Assembly (NCBI RefSeq): GCF_019972135.1 | Contig: NZ_BPFI01000003.1 | Location: 1 to 64,000, forward strand | DNA: 64,000 nucleotides | Origin: Sulfurovum sp. TSL1 | Lineage (GTDB): Bacteria; Campylobacterota; Campylobacteria; Campylobacterales; Sulfurovaceae | Reading direction: 5' to 3' | Shown: positions 54,152 to 64,000 of the stretch, one piece after another | How positions within the stretch are numbered: position 1 is the first letter of the stretch | Layout of the letters: every line of letters starts with the position of its first letter | Notes under the pieces: generated by a model | What the model saw: the letters and a program-made list of their open reading frames with translations, nothing else | Databases searched by the model: none | Told to the model about the DNA's origin: nothing | Position numbers and translations under genes: made by a program

Positions 54152-56467
54152 ATGTCAGAATATGGTGCTAGTAATATTAAAGTTCTTAAAGGACTAGAAG
54201 CGGTAAGAAAAAGACCTGGTATGTACATTGGTGATACATCGACAAAAGGTCTTCATCACCTTGTATACGAAGTCGTAGATAACTCTATCGATGAAGCGAT
54301 GGCAGGGTTCTGTGATACGATCAAGGTCACACTTACTAAAGAGGGTTCCGCCATCATTGAAGATAATGGCCGTGGTATCCCTGTCAAAGAGCACCCAACC
54401 GAAAAAATATCAGCAGCAACAGTCGTACTGACCGTCCTACATGCCGGTGGTAAATTCGATAAAGATACCTACAAGGTTTCAGGTGGACTTCATGGTGTGG
54501 GTGTCTCTGTTGTAAATGCCCTTTCCAAAGACTTAAGCCTTACCATCTTTAAAGACGGTGAGATCCATGAGCAGTCATTTAAAGCAGGTATCCCGCAGGA
54601 GGTACTGAAAGCAACAGGCACAACAAGAAAACATGGTACTAAAGTAGAGTTCTGGCCGGATGAGACCATCTTTCAAGACAGTGTCACTTTCCAAAAAGAG
54701 ATCTTGATGAAAAGATTCAAAGAACTCTGTTACCTGAATCCAAAGATCACTATCGAATTTAAAGATGACCGTGATGGTACGAAAGAAATGTATCATTTTG
54801 AAGGTGGTATCAAGCAATTCGTTGAAGATATGAATACAAAGACACCTCTTTCAACGGCACAGTTCTTCCAAGGTAAAATGGATGATATCGAAATCGATAT
54901 CGCACTCATGTATTGTGATTCAGACTCAGAAAAATCACTCTCTTTTGTCAACAACATTAAAACAGCGGAGGGCGGTACCCACGAGGCAGGTTTTAGAGCG
55001 GGTCTTACACGTTCTATGGCAACATATATCGCTAAAAATGCCAATGCAAAAGAAAAAGGGACCAAAATCACAGGTGATGACTGTAAAGAAGGTCTGATAT
55101 CCATCGTTTCTGTACGTGTCCCTGAACCACAATTCGAAGGACAGACCAAAGGGAAACTGGGATCTTCTTATGTACGTCCTTTGGTACAGAAATTCTTCTC
55201 TGAACACTTTAACAAATACCTTGAAGAGACCCCTTTGGAAGCAAAAGAGATCATGGGACAGATACTTCTTGCCGCGAGAGGTAGAGATGCAGCGAAACGT
55301 GCAAAAGACTTGGTAAAACGTAAAGACTCTATGAGCGTGGGAACACTCCCGGGTAAACTTGCAGACTGCCAAAGCAAAGACCCTGAGATCTCTGAGATCT
55401 ACCTGGTGGAAGGGGATTCTGCCGGTGGTTCTGCCAAGCAGGGGCGTGACAGGGTTTTCCAGGCGATCCTGCCGCTCAAAGGTAAGATCCTTAACGTAGA
55501 GAAAGCACGTTTGGAAAAGATCCTCAAATCTGACGAGATCAAAAATATGATCACGGCACTGGGTTGCGGTATCGGTGACGAGTTTGATGAAGAGAAATTA
55601 AGATACCACAAGATCATTATCATGACCGATGCCGACGTGGATGGTTCTCACATTCAGACACTGCTTATGACCTTCTTCTTTAGATTCCTGAAACCGATCA
55701 TTGAAAAAGGGTATCTCTATCTTGCACAGCCACCGCTTTACCGTTACAAAAAAGGTAAAAATGAAGTCTACCTGAAAGATGAAAAAGCGCTCAATGATTA
55801 TCTGATAGAGAACGGTATCTCTGCGATTGAAAGCAGTACTATGGGGCAAGCAGACCTTGTGGACCTCTTTAAACTGGTAGCATACTACCGCATGACACTC
55901 AAAGAGATAGAAAAACGTTTTGCATTGCCTGAAGTACTTCGTTATATGATCGAAAACCCTGATGTGATAGGCACAAATAACCAAGAACTTGCAAAAACAA
56001 TAGAAGCCTACATTGGTAAACTGGGTTATAACATCCTCAACAAAACCATCACTGAAGATACGATCCATCTCTTTGTACAAACCAATGATGGACTCGAAGA
56101 ACTCATCGTGGATGAGCTACTCTTTACAAACCCTCATTATAATGAAGCGATACATATACACCAAAAGATCAATGACCACATTACCGATGAATTTAAAGAC
56201 CAGGACCTTCTTACGCTCTTTACCGAGGTTGAAAGTTCAGCAAAAAAAGGTGCCTATATCCAGCGCTATAAAGGTTTGGGGGAAATGAACCCCGAACAAC
56301 TTTGGGAAACAACCATGACGCCGGAGAACAGAAGACTGTTACAGGTGACCATAGAGGACGATGAGAGTGCCAGTGATACCTTCACACTCTTCATGGGAGA
56401 TGAAGTAGAACCTAGAAGAAACTACATTGAAAGCCATGCCAAAGATGTAAAACACTTGGATGTTTAA
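54152..56467 (+). CDS. gyrB: DNA gyrase subunit B
   Basis: GyrB (771 residues) is the ATPase subunit that negatively supercoils DNA with GyrA. The GHKL ATPase has VDNSIDEAMAG and DNGRGIPV; VSGGLHGVGVSVVNALS closes the lid region; the TOPRIM domain has LVEGDSAGGSAKQGRDR, PLKGKILNVEKA and MTDADVDGSHI; the C-terminal RYKGLGEMNPEQLWETTM is normal. GGAG lies before the start. Its stop overlaps the following GGDEF-EAL-like gene by one base. Confidence 0.98.
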   Translation: MSEYGASNIKVLKGLEAVRKRPGMYIGDTSTKGLHHLVYEVVDNSIDEAMAGFCDTIKVTLTKEGSAIIEDNGRGIPVKEHPTEKISAATVVLTVLHAGGKFDKDTYKVSGGLHGVGVSVVNALSKDLSLTIFKDGEIHEQSFKAGIPQEVLKATGTTRKHGTKVEFWPDETIFQDSVTFQKEILMKRFKELCYLNPKITIEFKDDRDGTKEMYHFEGGIKQFVEDMNTKTPLSTAQFFQGKMDDIEIDIALMYCDSDSEKSLSFVNNIKTAEGGTHEAGFRAGLTRSMATYIAKNANAKEKGTKITGDDCKEGLISIVSVRVPEPQFEGQTKGKLGSSYVRPLVQKFFSEHFNKYLEETPLEAKEIMGQILLAARGRDAAKRAKDLVKRKDSMSVGTLPGKLADCQSKDPEISEIYLVEGDSAGGSAKQGRDRVFQAILPLKGKILNVEKARLEKILKSDEIKNMITALGCGIGDEFDEEKLRYHKIIIMTDADVDGSHIQTLLMTFFFRFLKPIIEKGYLYLAQPPLYRYKKGKNEVYLKDEKALNDYLIENGISAIESSTMGQADLVDLFKLVAYYRMTLKEIEKRFALPEVLRYMIENPDVIGTNNQELAKTIEAYIGKLGYNILNKTITEDTIHLFVQTNDGLEELIVDELLFTNPHYNEAIHIHQKINDHITDEFKDQDLLTLFTEVESSAKKGAYIQRYKGLGEMNPEQLWETTMTPENRRLLQVTIEDDESASDTFTLFMGDEVEPRRNYIESHAKDVKHLDV

Positions 56468-57894
56468 TGCTCTACTCACAAAAAGAAGAAAGAGGACGAC
56501 GTTTTATACTGGCGCTTAGAGCCGGTATGCCCATACTCATTCTTGTTTTTCTTGTTTTTTACACAACACTGGATCATGAAAATACGATCAACATTGGGCT
56601 GAAAGATGGGGTACTGCTTGCTGCCATCACTTTTATTGCCATCTACTACATTTATTTTTTAATGAATCTCAGTGTGCAGGAAACGTTCCTCGACCAAACC
56701 ACACAGGGGTTCAATAAAAAAACATTTGTCAAAAAACTTCAAGCGTATAAACCAAAATCTCTGGCATGCCTAAGTATTGAAAACCTTCCTTTGTTAAGTG
56801 AAAATTACAGCAGCGACCAAATAGATAATCTTCTTTATACCGTATCCAGGAAATTGAACCTCATATTCAAACAAAACGGTTTAGAAAAGGTACTGATAGG
56901 CCGGGGACGCGGTTCAGAATTTTTGATCGCACTGAATGACAACTATACCCATATAGAAACGATCTTGGAAACGCTGATACAAGAGAACGGCAGTATCAAC
57001 GATATTGACGTGGAGTTTAAATTTGCGATTATCACGAATCCCCATGGAGACTTTACGAAAGCCATACTGCAACTTCGGGATATCCTCGCAAGCCAATCTG
57101 AAGAGGACAGTCAAGAGAAAGATAACCCTAAGACAAAAGATGCCCAGGAACTTTCGGGTATAGAAAAAGAGGTGATTGCTACGATCCAAAAGAAAAAATT
57201 ACTTTTATCGTTCAGGCCTCTCATGAACACATCCAGCCATAAGATCGATACCTACGAAATCTCGGTCAAGCTGAAGTCAGAAACCCATAAGGACATCCTG
57301 CCGCGTGTATTTCTACCTATTATTAACCGCTTGGGTCTGGGAAGAGAGTATGACTTCACATTGATCACACATGTCATAGACCTCTTGCCCCTTGTGGATG
57401 AGACGATCTCCTTTACCTTTAATCTCTCACCTTTTTCACTCAGAGACCACTCTTTTCAGGCAAAACTCTTTGCCTACCTAGAGGCAAAAAAGGTCGACCC
57501 GTCTCGTCTCATTATCCAGCTCTATGAACGTAAAACACACCATGACCTTAGCGGATACCTTAAAACCCTCAAGAATTTTAGATCCCTTGGGATACGTATC
57601 TGCATCGATAATTTTGGTTCCTCCAATGCTTCCATGGAATATATGAAGCATTTTAAATTTGACATGATACAGTTTGATAGGAGTTATGTGACAAACTTGG
57701 AAGATGAAACCACGTATGCTATGCTACACTCTTTAATCAATATGGCAAAAGAGTTACACGTACAGACGGTGGCCAAGTGGGTCGACAATGAAACCCAGGA
57801 GAACAAACTCAAAACGCTGGGTATTGACTACATACAGGGATTTGGGGTAAGCAAATCCATCAATGAAGAAACATTAATCAATAGATACAACTAA
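56467..57894 (+). CDS. Membrane-anchored degenerate GGDEF-EAL protein
   Basis: The 475-residue protein has two N-terminal membrane helices (about 15-36 and 46-66), a remnant GGDEF domain (GRGSEF where GGDEF is expected, about 148) and an EAL-like domain from about 235. Key phosphodiesterase residues are altered: EAL reads EIS (264-266), DDFG reads DNFG (381-384), and the catalytic VAEGVE reads VAKWVD (K437). It therefore probably binds or signals rather than cleaves c-di-GMP. Its start shares a base with the gyrB stop. Confidence 0.82.
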   Translation: MLYSQKEERGRRFILALRAGMPILILVFLVFYTTLDHENTINIGLKDGVLLAAITFIAIYYIYFLMNLSVQETFLDQTTQGFNKKTFVKKLQAYKPKSLACLSIENLPLLSENYSSDQIDNLLYTVSRKLNLIFKQNGLEKVLIGRGRGSEFLIALNDNYTHIETILETLIQENGSINDIDVEFKFAIITNPHGDFTKAILQLRDILASQSEEDSQEKDNPKTKDAQELSGIEKEVIATIQKKKLLLSFRPLMNTSSHKIDTYEISVKLKSETHKDILPRVFLPIINRLGLGREYDFTLITHVIDLLPLVDETISFTFNLSPFSLRDHSFQAKLFAYLEAKKVDPSRLIIQLYERKTHHDLSGYLKTLKNFRSLGIRICIDNFGSSNASMEYMKHFKFDMIQFDRSYVTNLEDETTYAMLHSLINMAKELHVQTVAKWVDNETQENKLKTLGIDYIQGFGVSKSINEETLINRYN

Positions 57895-57904
57895 AGGAAA
57901 AACA

Positions 57905-58282
57905 ATGAAATACGGTGAAAAAGAGATACTGGAATTTGATATTCACAGTGAAGAGAATTACTGGCCTAATGAGCATCAAAAAAATTATACGATCAATATT
58001 GAACTGCCTGAGTTCATGTGTATGTGCCCCCGCTCAGGATATCCTGATTTTGCTACGATCAAACTCAGCTATCAACCAGATCAGAAGGTGATAGAGCTGA
58101 AAGCACTCAAACTCTACATCAATTCATTTATGAGAAGATATATCTCTCATGAAAACTCTGCCAATGAGATCTATGATACTCTTTACAGCAAGCTGAAGCC
58201 TAAATCTATGAAACTTATCGCAGACTTTAACCCCAGAGGGAATGTGCATACCGTCATAGAGATAGACAGTACAAAAAACTAA
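57905..58282 (+). CDS. queF: NADPH-dependent 7-cyano-7-deazaguanine reductase
   Basis: QueF (125 residues, short unimodular form) reduces preQ0 to preQ1 for queuosine. The catalytic Cys is C41 in CMCPRSGYPDFATI; ELKALKLYINSFMRRYISHE is the QueF signature region, and ADFNPRGNVHT the C-terminal one. It lies 10 bases after the EAL-like gene with AAAGGAAA before the start. Confidence 0.95.
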   Translation: MKYGEKEILEFDIHSEENYWPNEHQKNYTINIELPEFMCMCPRSGYPDFATIKLSYQPDQKVIELKALKLYINSFMRRYISHENSANEIYDTLYSKLKPKSMKLIADFNPRGNVHTVIEIDSTKN

Positions 58283-58361
58283 AACATTACAATTTGACAT
58301 ACATTTAAATTCTCTTCAAAAAATCTATTATGATACGCTTATATGAACAGTAAGGACACCC

Positions 58362-58598
58362 ATGATAGATTTTCATGAAGTGATGCAAAGAGTCAAACAG
58401 ATCCTCTCTGCACAGACCAAGAAAGAAAAAATACTAGACCGAGATATAGCTGACTCTCTGAAACTCGATCCCCAATACTTTGCGGTCATCAAAAGACGCA
58501 AAAAGATCCCCTATGAATCACTGGCCCATTTCTGTGAGAAGCATAAGATCAGTCTGAATTGGATACTACTGGCACAAAAACCTCAGTATTTGACCTAA
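58362..58598 (+). CDS. Small helix-turn-helix DNA-binding protein
   Basis: The 78-residue protein is almost all helix-turn-helix: DRDIADSLKLDPQYFAVIKR (about 27-46) has the layout of phage CI/Xre repressor domains, followed by helix residues with ESLAHFCEKHKISLNWIL. There is no second domain, so it may act as a dimer or as an accessory. TTGACA at 58296-58301 precedes it but spacing to a possible TATGAT is too long. Target unknown. Confidence 0.72.
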   Translation: MIDFHEVMQRVKQILSAQTKKEKILDRDIADSLKLDPQYFAVIKRRKKIPYESLAHFCEKHKISLNWILLAQKPQYLT

Positions 58599-58618
58599 AG
58601 GGTATTTATAGCTATAAT
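58590..58618 (+). promoter_or_regulatory. Promoter before the DUF2853 gene
   Basis: TTGACC (58590-58595) and TATAAT (58613-58618) are separated by exactly 17 bases, a near-consensus sigma-70 promoter. It overlaps the end of the HTH gene and lies 35 bases before the next start codon. This is the clearest -35/-10 pair in the window. Confidence 0.7.
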
Positions 58619-58652
58619 AAAAAGCGTTATAAAATCTTATTAAAGGGACATC

Positions 58653-58994
58653 ATGAGTAAATTAGATGAAAAAATTGAACACTATGTGGCTGTTTCCAAA
58701 GAATTAGGTTTAGGTCTCCCAGAAGACCTCATTGCCAAAGTTACGGCTGGATTAGGGCCATCTATCTATCAACAGGATGCGGAAACGGTATCCTGTTCGG
58801 ACCGCGCAGAACTTGACACCGTCAAAAAGAATTTTTTAGGGAATAAATTAGGGGTTGATGCAGATGATGTCACATTAGATGCTGCGATCACAAAAGTATG
58901 TGAAGCGATGGGCACATCGAACAGACATAAATACAGAGCGCTCTTCTATGCACTCCTTACCAAAGAGTTTGGCAAAGAATCTCTCTATGATTAA
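58653..58994 (+). CDS. DUF2853 family protein
   Basis: The 113-residue soluble protein fits DUF2853: it opens with a charged helix (KLDEKIEHYVAVSKELG), contains DLIAKVTAGLGPSIYQ and the central DRAELDTVKKNFLGNKLG, and ends RHKYRALFYALLTKEFGK. The family is small and mostly helical with no known function. A strong promoter and AAAGGGA ribosome site suggest abundant expression. Confidence 0.85.
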   Translation: MSKLDEKIEHYVAVSKELGLGLPEDLIAKVTAGLGPSIYQQDAETVSCSDRAELDTVKKNFLGNKLGVDADDVTLDAAITKVCEAMGTSNRHKYRALFYALLTKEFGKESLYD

Positions 58995-59009
58995 GTACTA
59001 AAAGAAGTT

Positions 59010-59375
59010 TTATATCTTGATGAACAAGATATATCTCTTCTGCGCATCATTTTTACCAAATCCAACGATCTCCATATCTTTATATTGGGCATTAACATCC
59101 ATTTTAAGCTCAAATAGCATTGCCTCCATATCCAGTATCAAGATCGAGGGGATAAGCTCTCCTATCGTCAATTTCTTATCACTGCCGTCTATCTTGAATC
59201 TCAGTTGTCTTTTTTCTCTCTCTAGATCCACAGTGTTTAAAGGTGCTTCTCCCGCATAGATAAGTTTTTCACTATCGCGCGCATCTGTTTTAAGCAGGCC
59301 GGCCATCACCTCATAGGTTTCATGGTTACCTATCTGCTCTCTTACATCTTCTATAAGGTCAATAATTACTCTCAT
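59010..59375 (-). CDS. Unrecognised 121-residue soluble protein
   Basis: This protein opens with MRVIIDLIEDVREQIGNHET and continues with a mixed alpha/beta pattern; the second half has KLTIGELIPSILILDMEAMLF and an alternating hydrophobic C-terminus (MEIVGFGKNDAQKRYILFIKI, in part). I know similar genes of unknown role in Campylobacterota but no name. It converges on the DUF2853 gene with a 15-base spacer. No membrane segment or signal. Confidence 0.62.
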   Translation of the reverse strand: MRVIIDLIEDVREQIGNHETYEVMAGLLKTDARDSEKLIYAGEAPLNTVDLEREKRQLRFKIDGSDKKLTIGELIPSILILDMEAMLFELKMDVNAQYKDMEIVGFGKNDAQKRYILFIKI

Positions 59376-59472
59376 GGATATCCTTTAAATACTATGCTAT
59401 GCCAATGCAAAAGATTAAAATAGAATAATATTTAGATAAAGTTTAAATTTGGTGTTAATTTGCTGTAGATTC

Positions 59473-59545
59473 GATTGAATGGATTTTGTGTAGTGAGGGA
59501 GCTTACAGATAGTAAGTGACCGAACGGAGTAAAATCCATTCGGTC
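59473..59545. repeat. Long inverted repeat with inner hairpin after fusA
   Basis: GAATGGATTTT (59477-59487) and AAAATCCATTC (59531-59541) are an 11-bp perfect inverted repeat, extendable to 15 bp on the plus strand with two G-T pairs. CTTAC/GTAAG (59502-59506 and 59512-59516) forms an inner hairpin. The element lies 26 bases after the fusA stop codon in an otherwise empty 195-bp spacer. It could terminate or protect the fusA transcript. Confidence 0.55.
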
Positions 59546-59570
59546 AAAGATATCGTAAAGAAACGCTAAA

Positions 59571-61661
59571 TTAGCTGTTTCTTTTTTCGATGATCTCTTT
59601 AGCTACGTTAGACGGAACCTCTTCATAGTGATCGAATTCCATAGCATACGTTGCACGACCTTGAGTCATTGAACGTAGGTCTGTTGAGTAACCGAACATT
59701 TCAGAAAGTGGCACGAAGGCATTCACGATCTTGTTACCAGCTCTGTCATCCATACCCGATACTTGACCACGTCTTTTAGCAACATCCCCGATAACATCAC
59801 CCATATAGTCTTCAGGTACTTCAACTTCAACTTTCATCAATGGCTCAAGGATGACTGGATTCGCTACTTTACAACCCTCTCTGAATCCCATAGAACCAGC
59901 AAGTTTAAACGCCATTTCAGATGAGTCAACATCATGGTAAGAACCATCATATAGAGTTACTTTTACATCCTCAACAGGGTATCCTGCCTGAATACCTCTT
60001 GCCATCGCTTCCTGGATACCTTTGTTAACCGGCTGGATAAATTCTTTTGGAATAGCCCCTCCTTTAACTTCATCAATAAACTCATACCCTGCCCCTGCCT
60101 CTTGAGGCTCGATTCTAAGGTAAACATGACCGAACTGCCCACGACCACCAGACTGTTTCGCATACTTGTATTCTTTTTCCACAGATTTTCTAATAGTCTC
60201 ACGGTATGCAACTTGCGGTGCACCAACTTCCGCTTCAACTTTAAATTCTCTTTTCATTCTGTCTACAAGGATCTCAAGGTGAAGTTCACCCATTCCAGAG
60301 ATAATTGTTTGACCAGACTCTTCATCCGTATTCACACGGAAAGATGGATCTTCTGCAGCAAGTTTACCAAGTGCAAGTCCCATTTTTTCCTGGTCAGCTT
60401 TTGTCTTAGGTTCAACAGCGACAGAGATAACCGGCTCAGGGAAATCCATTCTCTCAAGTACTACTTTATCTTTATCAGAACAAAGTGTATCACCTGTTGT
60501 TGTATTCTTAAGTCCAACAACAGCACCGATCTCACCCGCATAGATCTCAGATACTTCTTCACGTTTGATCGCGTGCATTTTCATGATACGACCAATACGC
60601 TCTTTTTTCTCTTTTGTAGAGTTGAGTACATAAGAACCTGATTCTAAAGAACCACGGTATACACGGATAAATGTCAATTGACCAACAAATGGGTCTGTCA
60701 TGATTTTAAACGCAAGTGAAGCAAATGGGCCATTATCAGTTGAATCAACAATGACCTCTTTCTCCTCATCTTCCATCATAGTACCCTTGATCGCAGGTGC
60801 TTCAACAGGAGATGGAAGGTAAGCAACAACAGCGTCAAGTAGTGTTTGAACACCTTTGTTTTTAAATGCTGTACCTGGGAGCATTGGTACGACATGCATA
60901 CCGATCGTTGCAGCTTTGATACCAGCAATGATCTCATCTTGAGTAAGCTCTTCACCCTCCATGTATTTTTCCATAAGCGCTTCATTACCGTCTACTGAAG
61001 AGATCTCTTCGATCATCTTTTCACGGTACTCTTCAGCTTGTTCCTGAAGCTCAGGACGAATCTCTTGCTCACTGTATGCAGAACCCATTGCAGCTTCTGC
61101 ATCCCATACAACTTCTTTCATCTTTACAAGGTCAACAACACCTTCGAAGTTCTCTTCAGCACCGATAGGAAGCTGGATAACCAATGGGTTACCTTTAAGT
61201 CTTTCACGGATCTGTCTCTCAACTTCAAGGAAGTCTGCACCTGTTCTGTCCATTTTGTTTACAAACACAAGTGAAGGTACACCATAACGGTTTCTTTGTC
61301 TCCATACTGTTTCTGATTGCGGTTGAACCCCGCCAACAGCACAGAATACTGAAACAGCACCGTCAAGTACTCTCATAGAACGTTCAACTTCAATAGTAAA
61401 GTCAACGTGACCCGGAGTGTCGATAATGTTGATCTGTTTACCTAGCCACTCACAAGTTGTAGCCGCAGAAGTGATCGTAATACCTCTTTCCTGCTCTTGT
61501 TCCATCCAGTCCATAGTCGCAGCACCATCATGTACTTCACCAATCTTGTGTTCAACACCTGTATAGAAAAGAATTCTTTCCGTTGTTGTCGTTTTTCCTG
61601 CATCAATGTGAGCAGCAATACCGATGTTTCTTACGTCTTCAAGTTTGTGCGTTCTTGCCAT
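59571..61661 (-). CDS. fusA: Translation elongation factor G
   Basis: EF-G (696 residues) moves tRNAs and mRNA through the ribosome. GTPase motifs are [14 protein letters not shown] (G1), [13 protein letters not shown] (G2), [12 protein letters not shown] (G3) and [10 protein letters not shown] (G4). Domain IV and V regions are complete, with [18 protein letters not shown] and [16 protein letters not shown]. It follows rpsG by 11 bases as the last gene of the str cluster. tuf does not follow; an inverted repeat and spacer do. Confidence 0.98.
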   Translation of the reverse strand: MARTHKLEDVRNIGIAAHIDAGKTTTTERILFYTGVEHKIGEVHDGAATMDWMEQEQERGITITSAATTCEWLGKQINIIDTPGHVDFTIEVERSMRVLDGAVSVFCAVGGVQPQSETVWRQRNRYGVPSLVFVNKMDRTGADFLEVERQIRERLKGNPLVIQLPIGAEENFEGVVDLVKMKEVVWDAEAAMGSAYSEQEIRPELQEQAEEYREKMIEEISSVDGNEALMEKYMEGEELTQDEIIAGIKAATIGMHVVPMLPGTAFKNKGVQTLLDAVVAYLPSPVEAPAIKGTMMEDEEKEVIVDSTDNGPFASLAFKIMTDPFVGQLTFIRVYRGSLESGSYVLNSTKEKKERIGRIMKMHAIKREEVSEIYAGEIGAVVGLKNTTTGDTLCSDKDKVVLERMDFPEPVISVAVEPKTKADQEKMGLALGKLAAEDPSFRVNTDEESGQTIISGMGELHLEILVDRMKREFKVEAEVGAPQVAYRETIRKSVEKEYKYAKQSGGRGQFGHVYLRIEPQEAGAGYEFIDEVKGGAIPKEFIQPVNKGIQEAMARGIQAGYPVEDVKVTLYDGSYHDVDSSEMAFKLAGSMGFREGCKVANPVILEPLMKVEVEVPEDYMGDVIGDVAKRRGQVSGMDDRAGNKIVNAFVPLSEMFGYSTDLRSMTQGRATYAMEFDHYEEVPSNVAKEIIEKRNS

Positions 61662-61672
61662 AACTTAGTTCC

Positions 61673-62269
<597 letters not shown>

Positions 62270-62641
62270 TTATTTAGGTCTTTTAGTACCGTATTTAGAT
62301 CTTGCAACTGTTCTTCCAGTTACACCTGAAGCATCTAGTGCACCACGTACAATGTGATACTTAACACCAGGTAAATCTTTAATTCTTCCGCCTCTTACAA
62401 GTACGATAGAGTGTTCTTGAAGGTTGTGACCTTCACCACCGATGTATGAGATCACTTCAAAACCGCTTGTCAATCTTACTTTAGCAACTTTTCTAAGTGC
62501 TGAGTTAGGTTTCTTTGGTGTTGTAGTATATACTCTAGTACATACGCCTCTTCTCTGAGGACATTTTACGAGTGCAGGTGATTTTGATTTTTTCACTTGC
62601 TTTTTACGTTCTTTACGAATCAATTGATTAATTGTAGGCAA
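62270..62641 (-). CDS. rpsL: Small ribosomal subunit protein uS12
   Basis: S12 (123 residues) is part of the decoding centre. [13 protein letters not shown] opens it and [19 protein letters not shown] and [14 protein letters not shown] contain the conserved Lys residues linked with streptomycin sensitivity, both wild type. The frame is open to 62719, but the protein must start at PTINQL, where the codon is TTG (62641) with AAAGGAAA 6 bases before it. A TTG start is therefore chosen. Confidence 0.92.
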   Translation of the reverse strand: MPTINQLIRKERKKQVKKSKSPALVKCPQRRGVCTRVYTTTPKKPNSALRKVAKVRLTSGFEVISYIGGEGHNLQEHSIVLVRGGRIKDLPGVKYHIVRGALDASGVTGRTVARSKYGTKRPK

Positions 62642-62764
62642 ATCGTTTCCTTTCTGGTTAGTTTGAATTGAGATCATATCTCTTGAATCTGGGTTCTTAC
62701 ACCACATCAAAGCACTCACTGCAAATGCTTTGATCTAGCTGTCCGCACAGATTTTTGGAGGCAT

Positions 62765-62770
62765 ATTATA
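62765..62770 (-). promoter_or_regulatory. -10 box of the rpsL-rpsG-fusA operon
   Basis: TATAAT on the minus strand at 62770-62765 lies about 124 bases before the rpsL start, in the spacer between rpoC and rpsL. A T- and A-rich region precedes it but no clear -35 hexamer, as common in Campylobacterota. Confidence 0.55.
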
Positions 62771-62827
62771 CTGAAATATTCTTTAGAAATTCTTATATAA
62801 AAAGAAATAGAGGAAGAAGAAAGTGTT

Positions 62828-62855
62828 ACTGCTTCTAGTCTAAACTAGAAACAGT
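62828..62855 (-). terminator. Hairpin after rpoC
   Basis: ACTGCTTCTAG (62828-62838) and CTAGAAACAGT (62845-62855) form an 11-bp stem with one mismatch on the plus strand that becomes a G-U pair in the rpoC transcript; the loop is six bases. CACTTTCTTCTTCC, pyrimidine-rich, follows on the minus strand, 8 bases after the rpoC stop codon. It would end or attenuate rpoBC transcription before rpsL. Confidence 0.55.
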
Positions 62856-62863
62856 ATGGAAAA

Positions 62864-64000
<1,137 letters not shown>

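Overview
This window looks like a chromosomal segment of a sulfur-oxidising or microaerobic Campylobacterota (Epsilonproteobacteria), most like the Sulfurovum/Sulfurimonas group. The evidence is gene content and order that I recognise from that phylum: addB-addA-rplM-rpsI, ccoNOQP followed by a DUF4006 gene, carA beside a DUF507 gene, a CiaB homologue, and gyrB followed downstream by queF. The organism assignment is inference; no rRNA or tRNA gene is present to test it. I see no CRISPR array, insertion sequence, prophage or integrase.

Layout. Bases 1-1700 are AT-rich and hold three unrecognised small genes flanked by copies of a 15-bp repeat. Bases 1744-1853 form an array of perfect hairpins directly after rpsI. 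On the minus strand follow rpsI, rplM and the AddAB recombination nuclease (to 7851). Bases 7.9-19.8 kb form a respiratory island on the minus strand. In transcription order it reads SCO1, coxA, coxC, coxD, coxB, cyoE, a membrane protein and a Sel1-repeat protein, then a separate ccoN-ccoO-ccoQ-ccoP-DUF4006-small ORF-TPM protein-FixH operon. So an A-family (A2-type) heme-copper oxidase with a diheme subunit II sits beside a cbb3 oxidase. Bases 20-28.6 kb are minus-strand housekeeping genes: ddl, carA, DUF507, purA, hisZ, a class V aminotransferase, ciaB and rdgB.

Bases 28.7-42 kb are mixed in strand: a YajR-like transporter, tkt, ispA, aroK, a short-chain dehydrogenase, a MATE pump, an S2P-CBS protease, thpR, purN and nnr. 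Bases 42.2-47.8 kb on the plus strand hold rpsU, purT, a VKOR-thioredoxin fusion, a 2-hydroxyacid dehydrogenase and a fumarate reductase/succinate dehydrogenase flavoprotein and iron-sulfur pair. leuC converges on that pair, overlapping it by 4 bp. Bases 49.3-59 kb on the plus strand hold an RqcH/NFACT protein, cdsA, dxr, an RBBP9-like hydrolase, tsaD, gyrB, a degenerate GGDEF-EAL protein, queF, a small HTH protein and DUF2853. The last part (59-64 kb, minus strand) is the str cluster rpoC-rpsL-rpsG-fusA, with rpoC cut by the window edge.

The most unusual observation is that a 95-residue block with one heme-c site is 84% identical (80 of 95 by hand count, no gaps) between CcoP of the cbb3 oxidase and CoxB of the neighbouring caa3-type oxidase. 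This suggests recent intragenomic exchange between two different oxidase families. Other points are a conserved-looking 33-codon gene inside the cco operon, a metallopeptidase signature in CiaB, a degenerate c-di-GMP protein tied to gyrB, a possible leader ORF and hairpin in front of leuC, and several multi-arm inverted-repeat structures at gene 3' ends.
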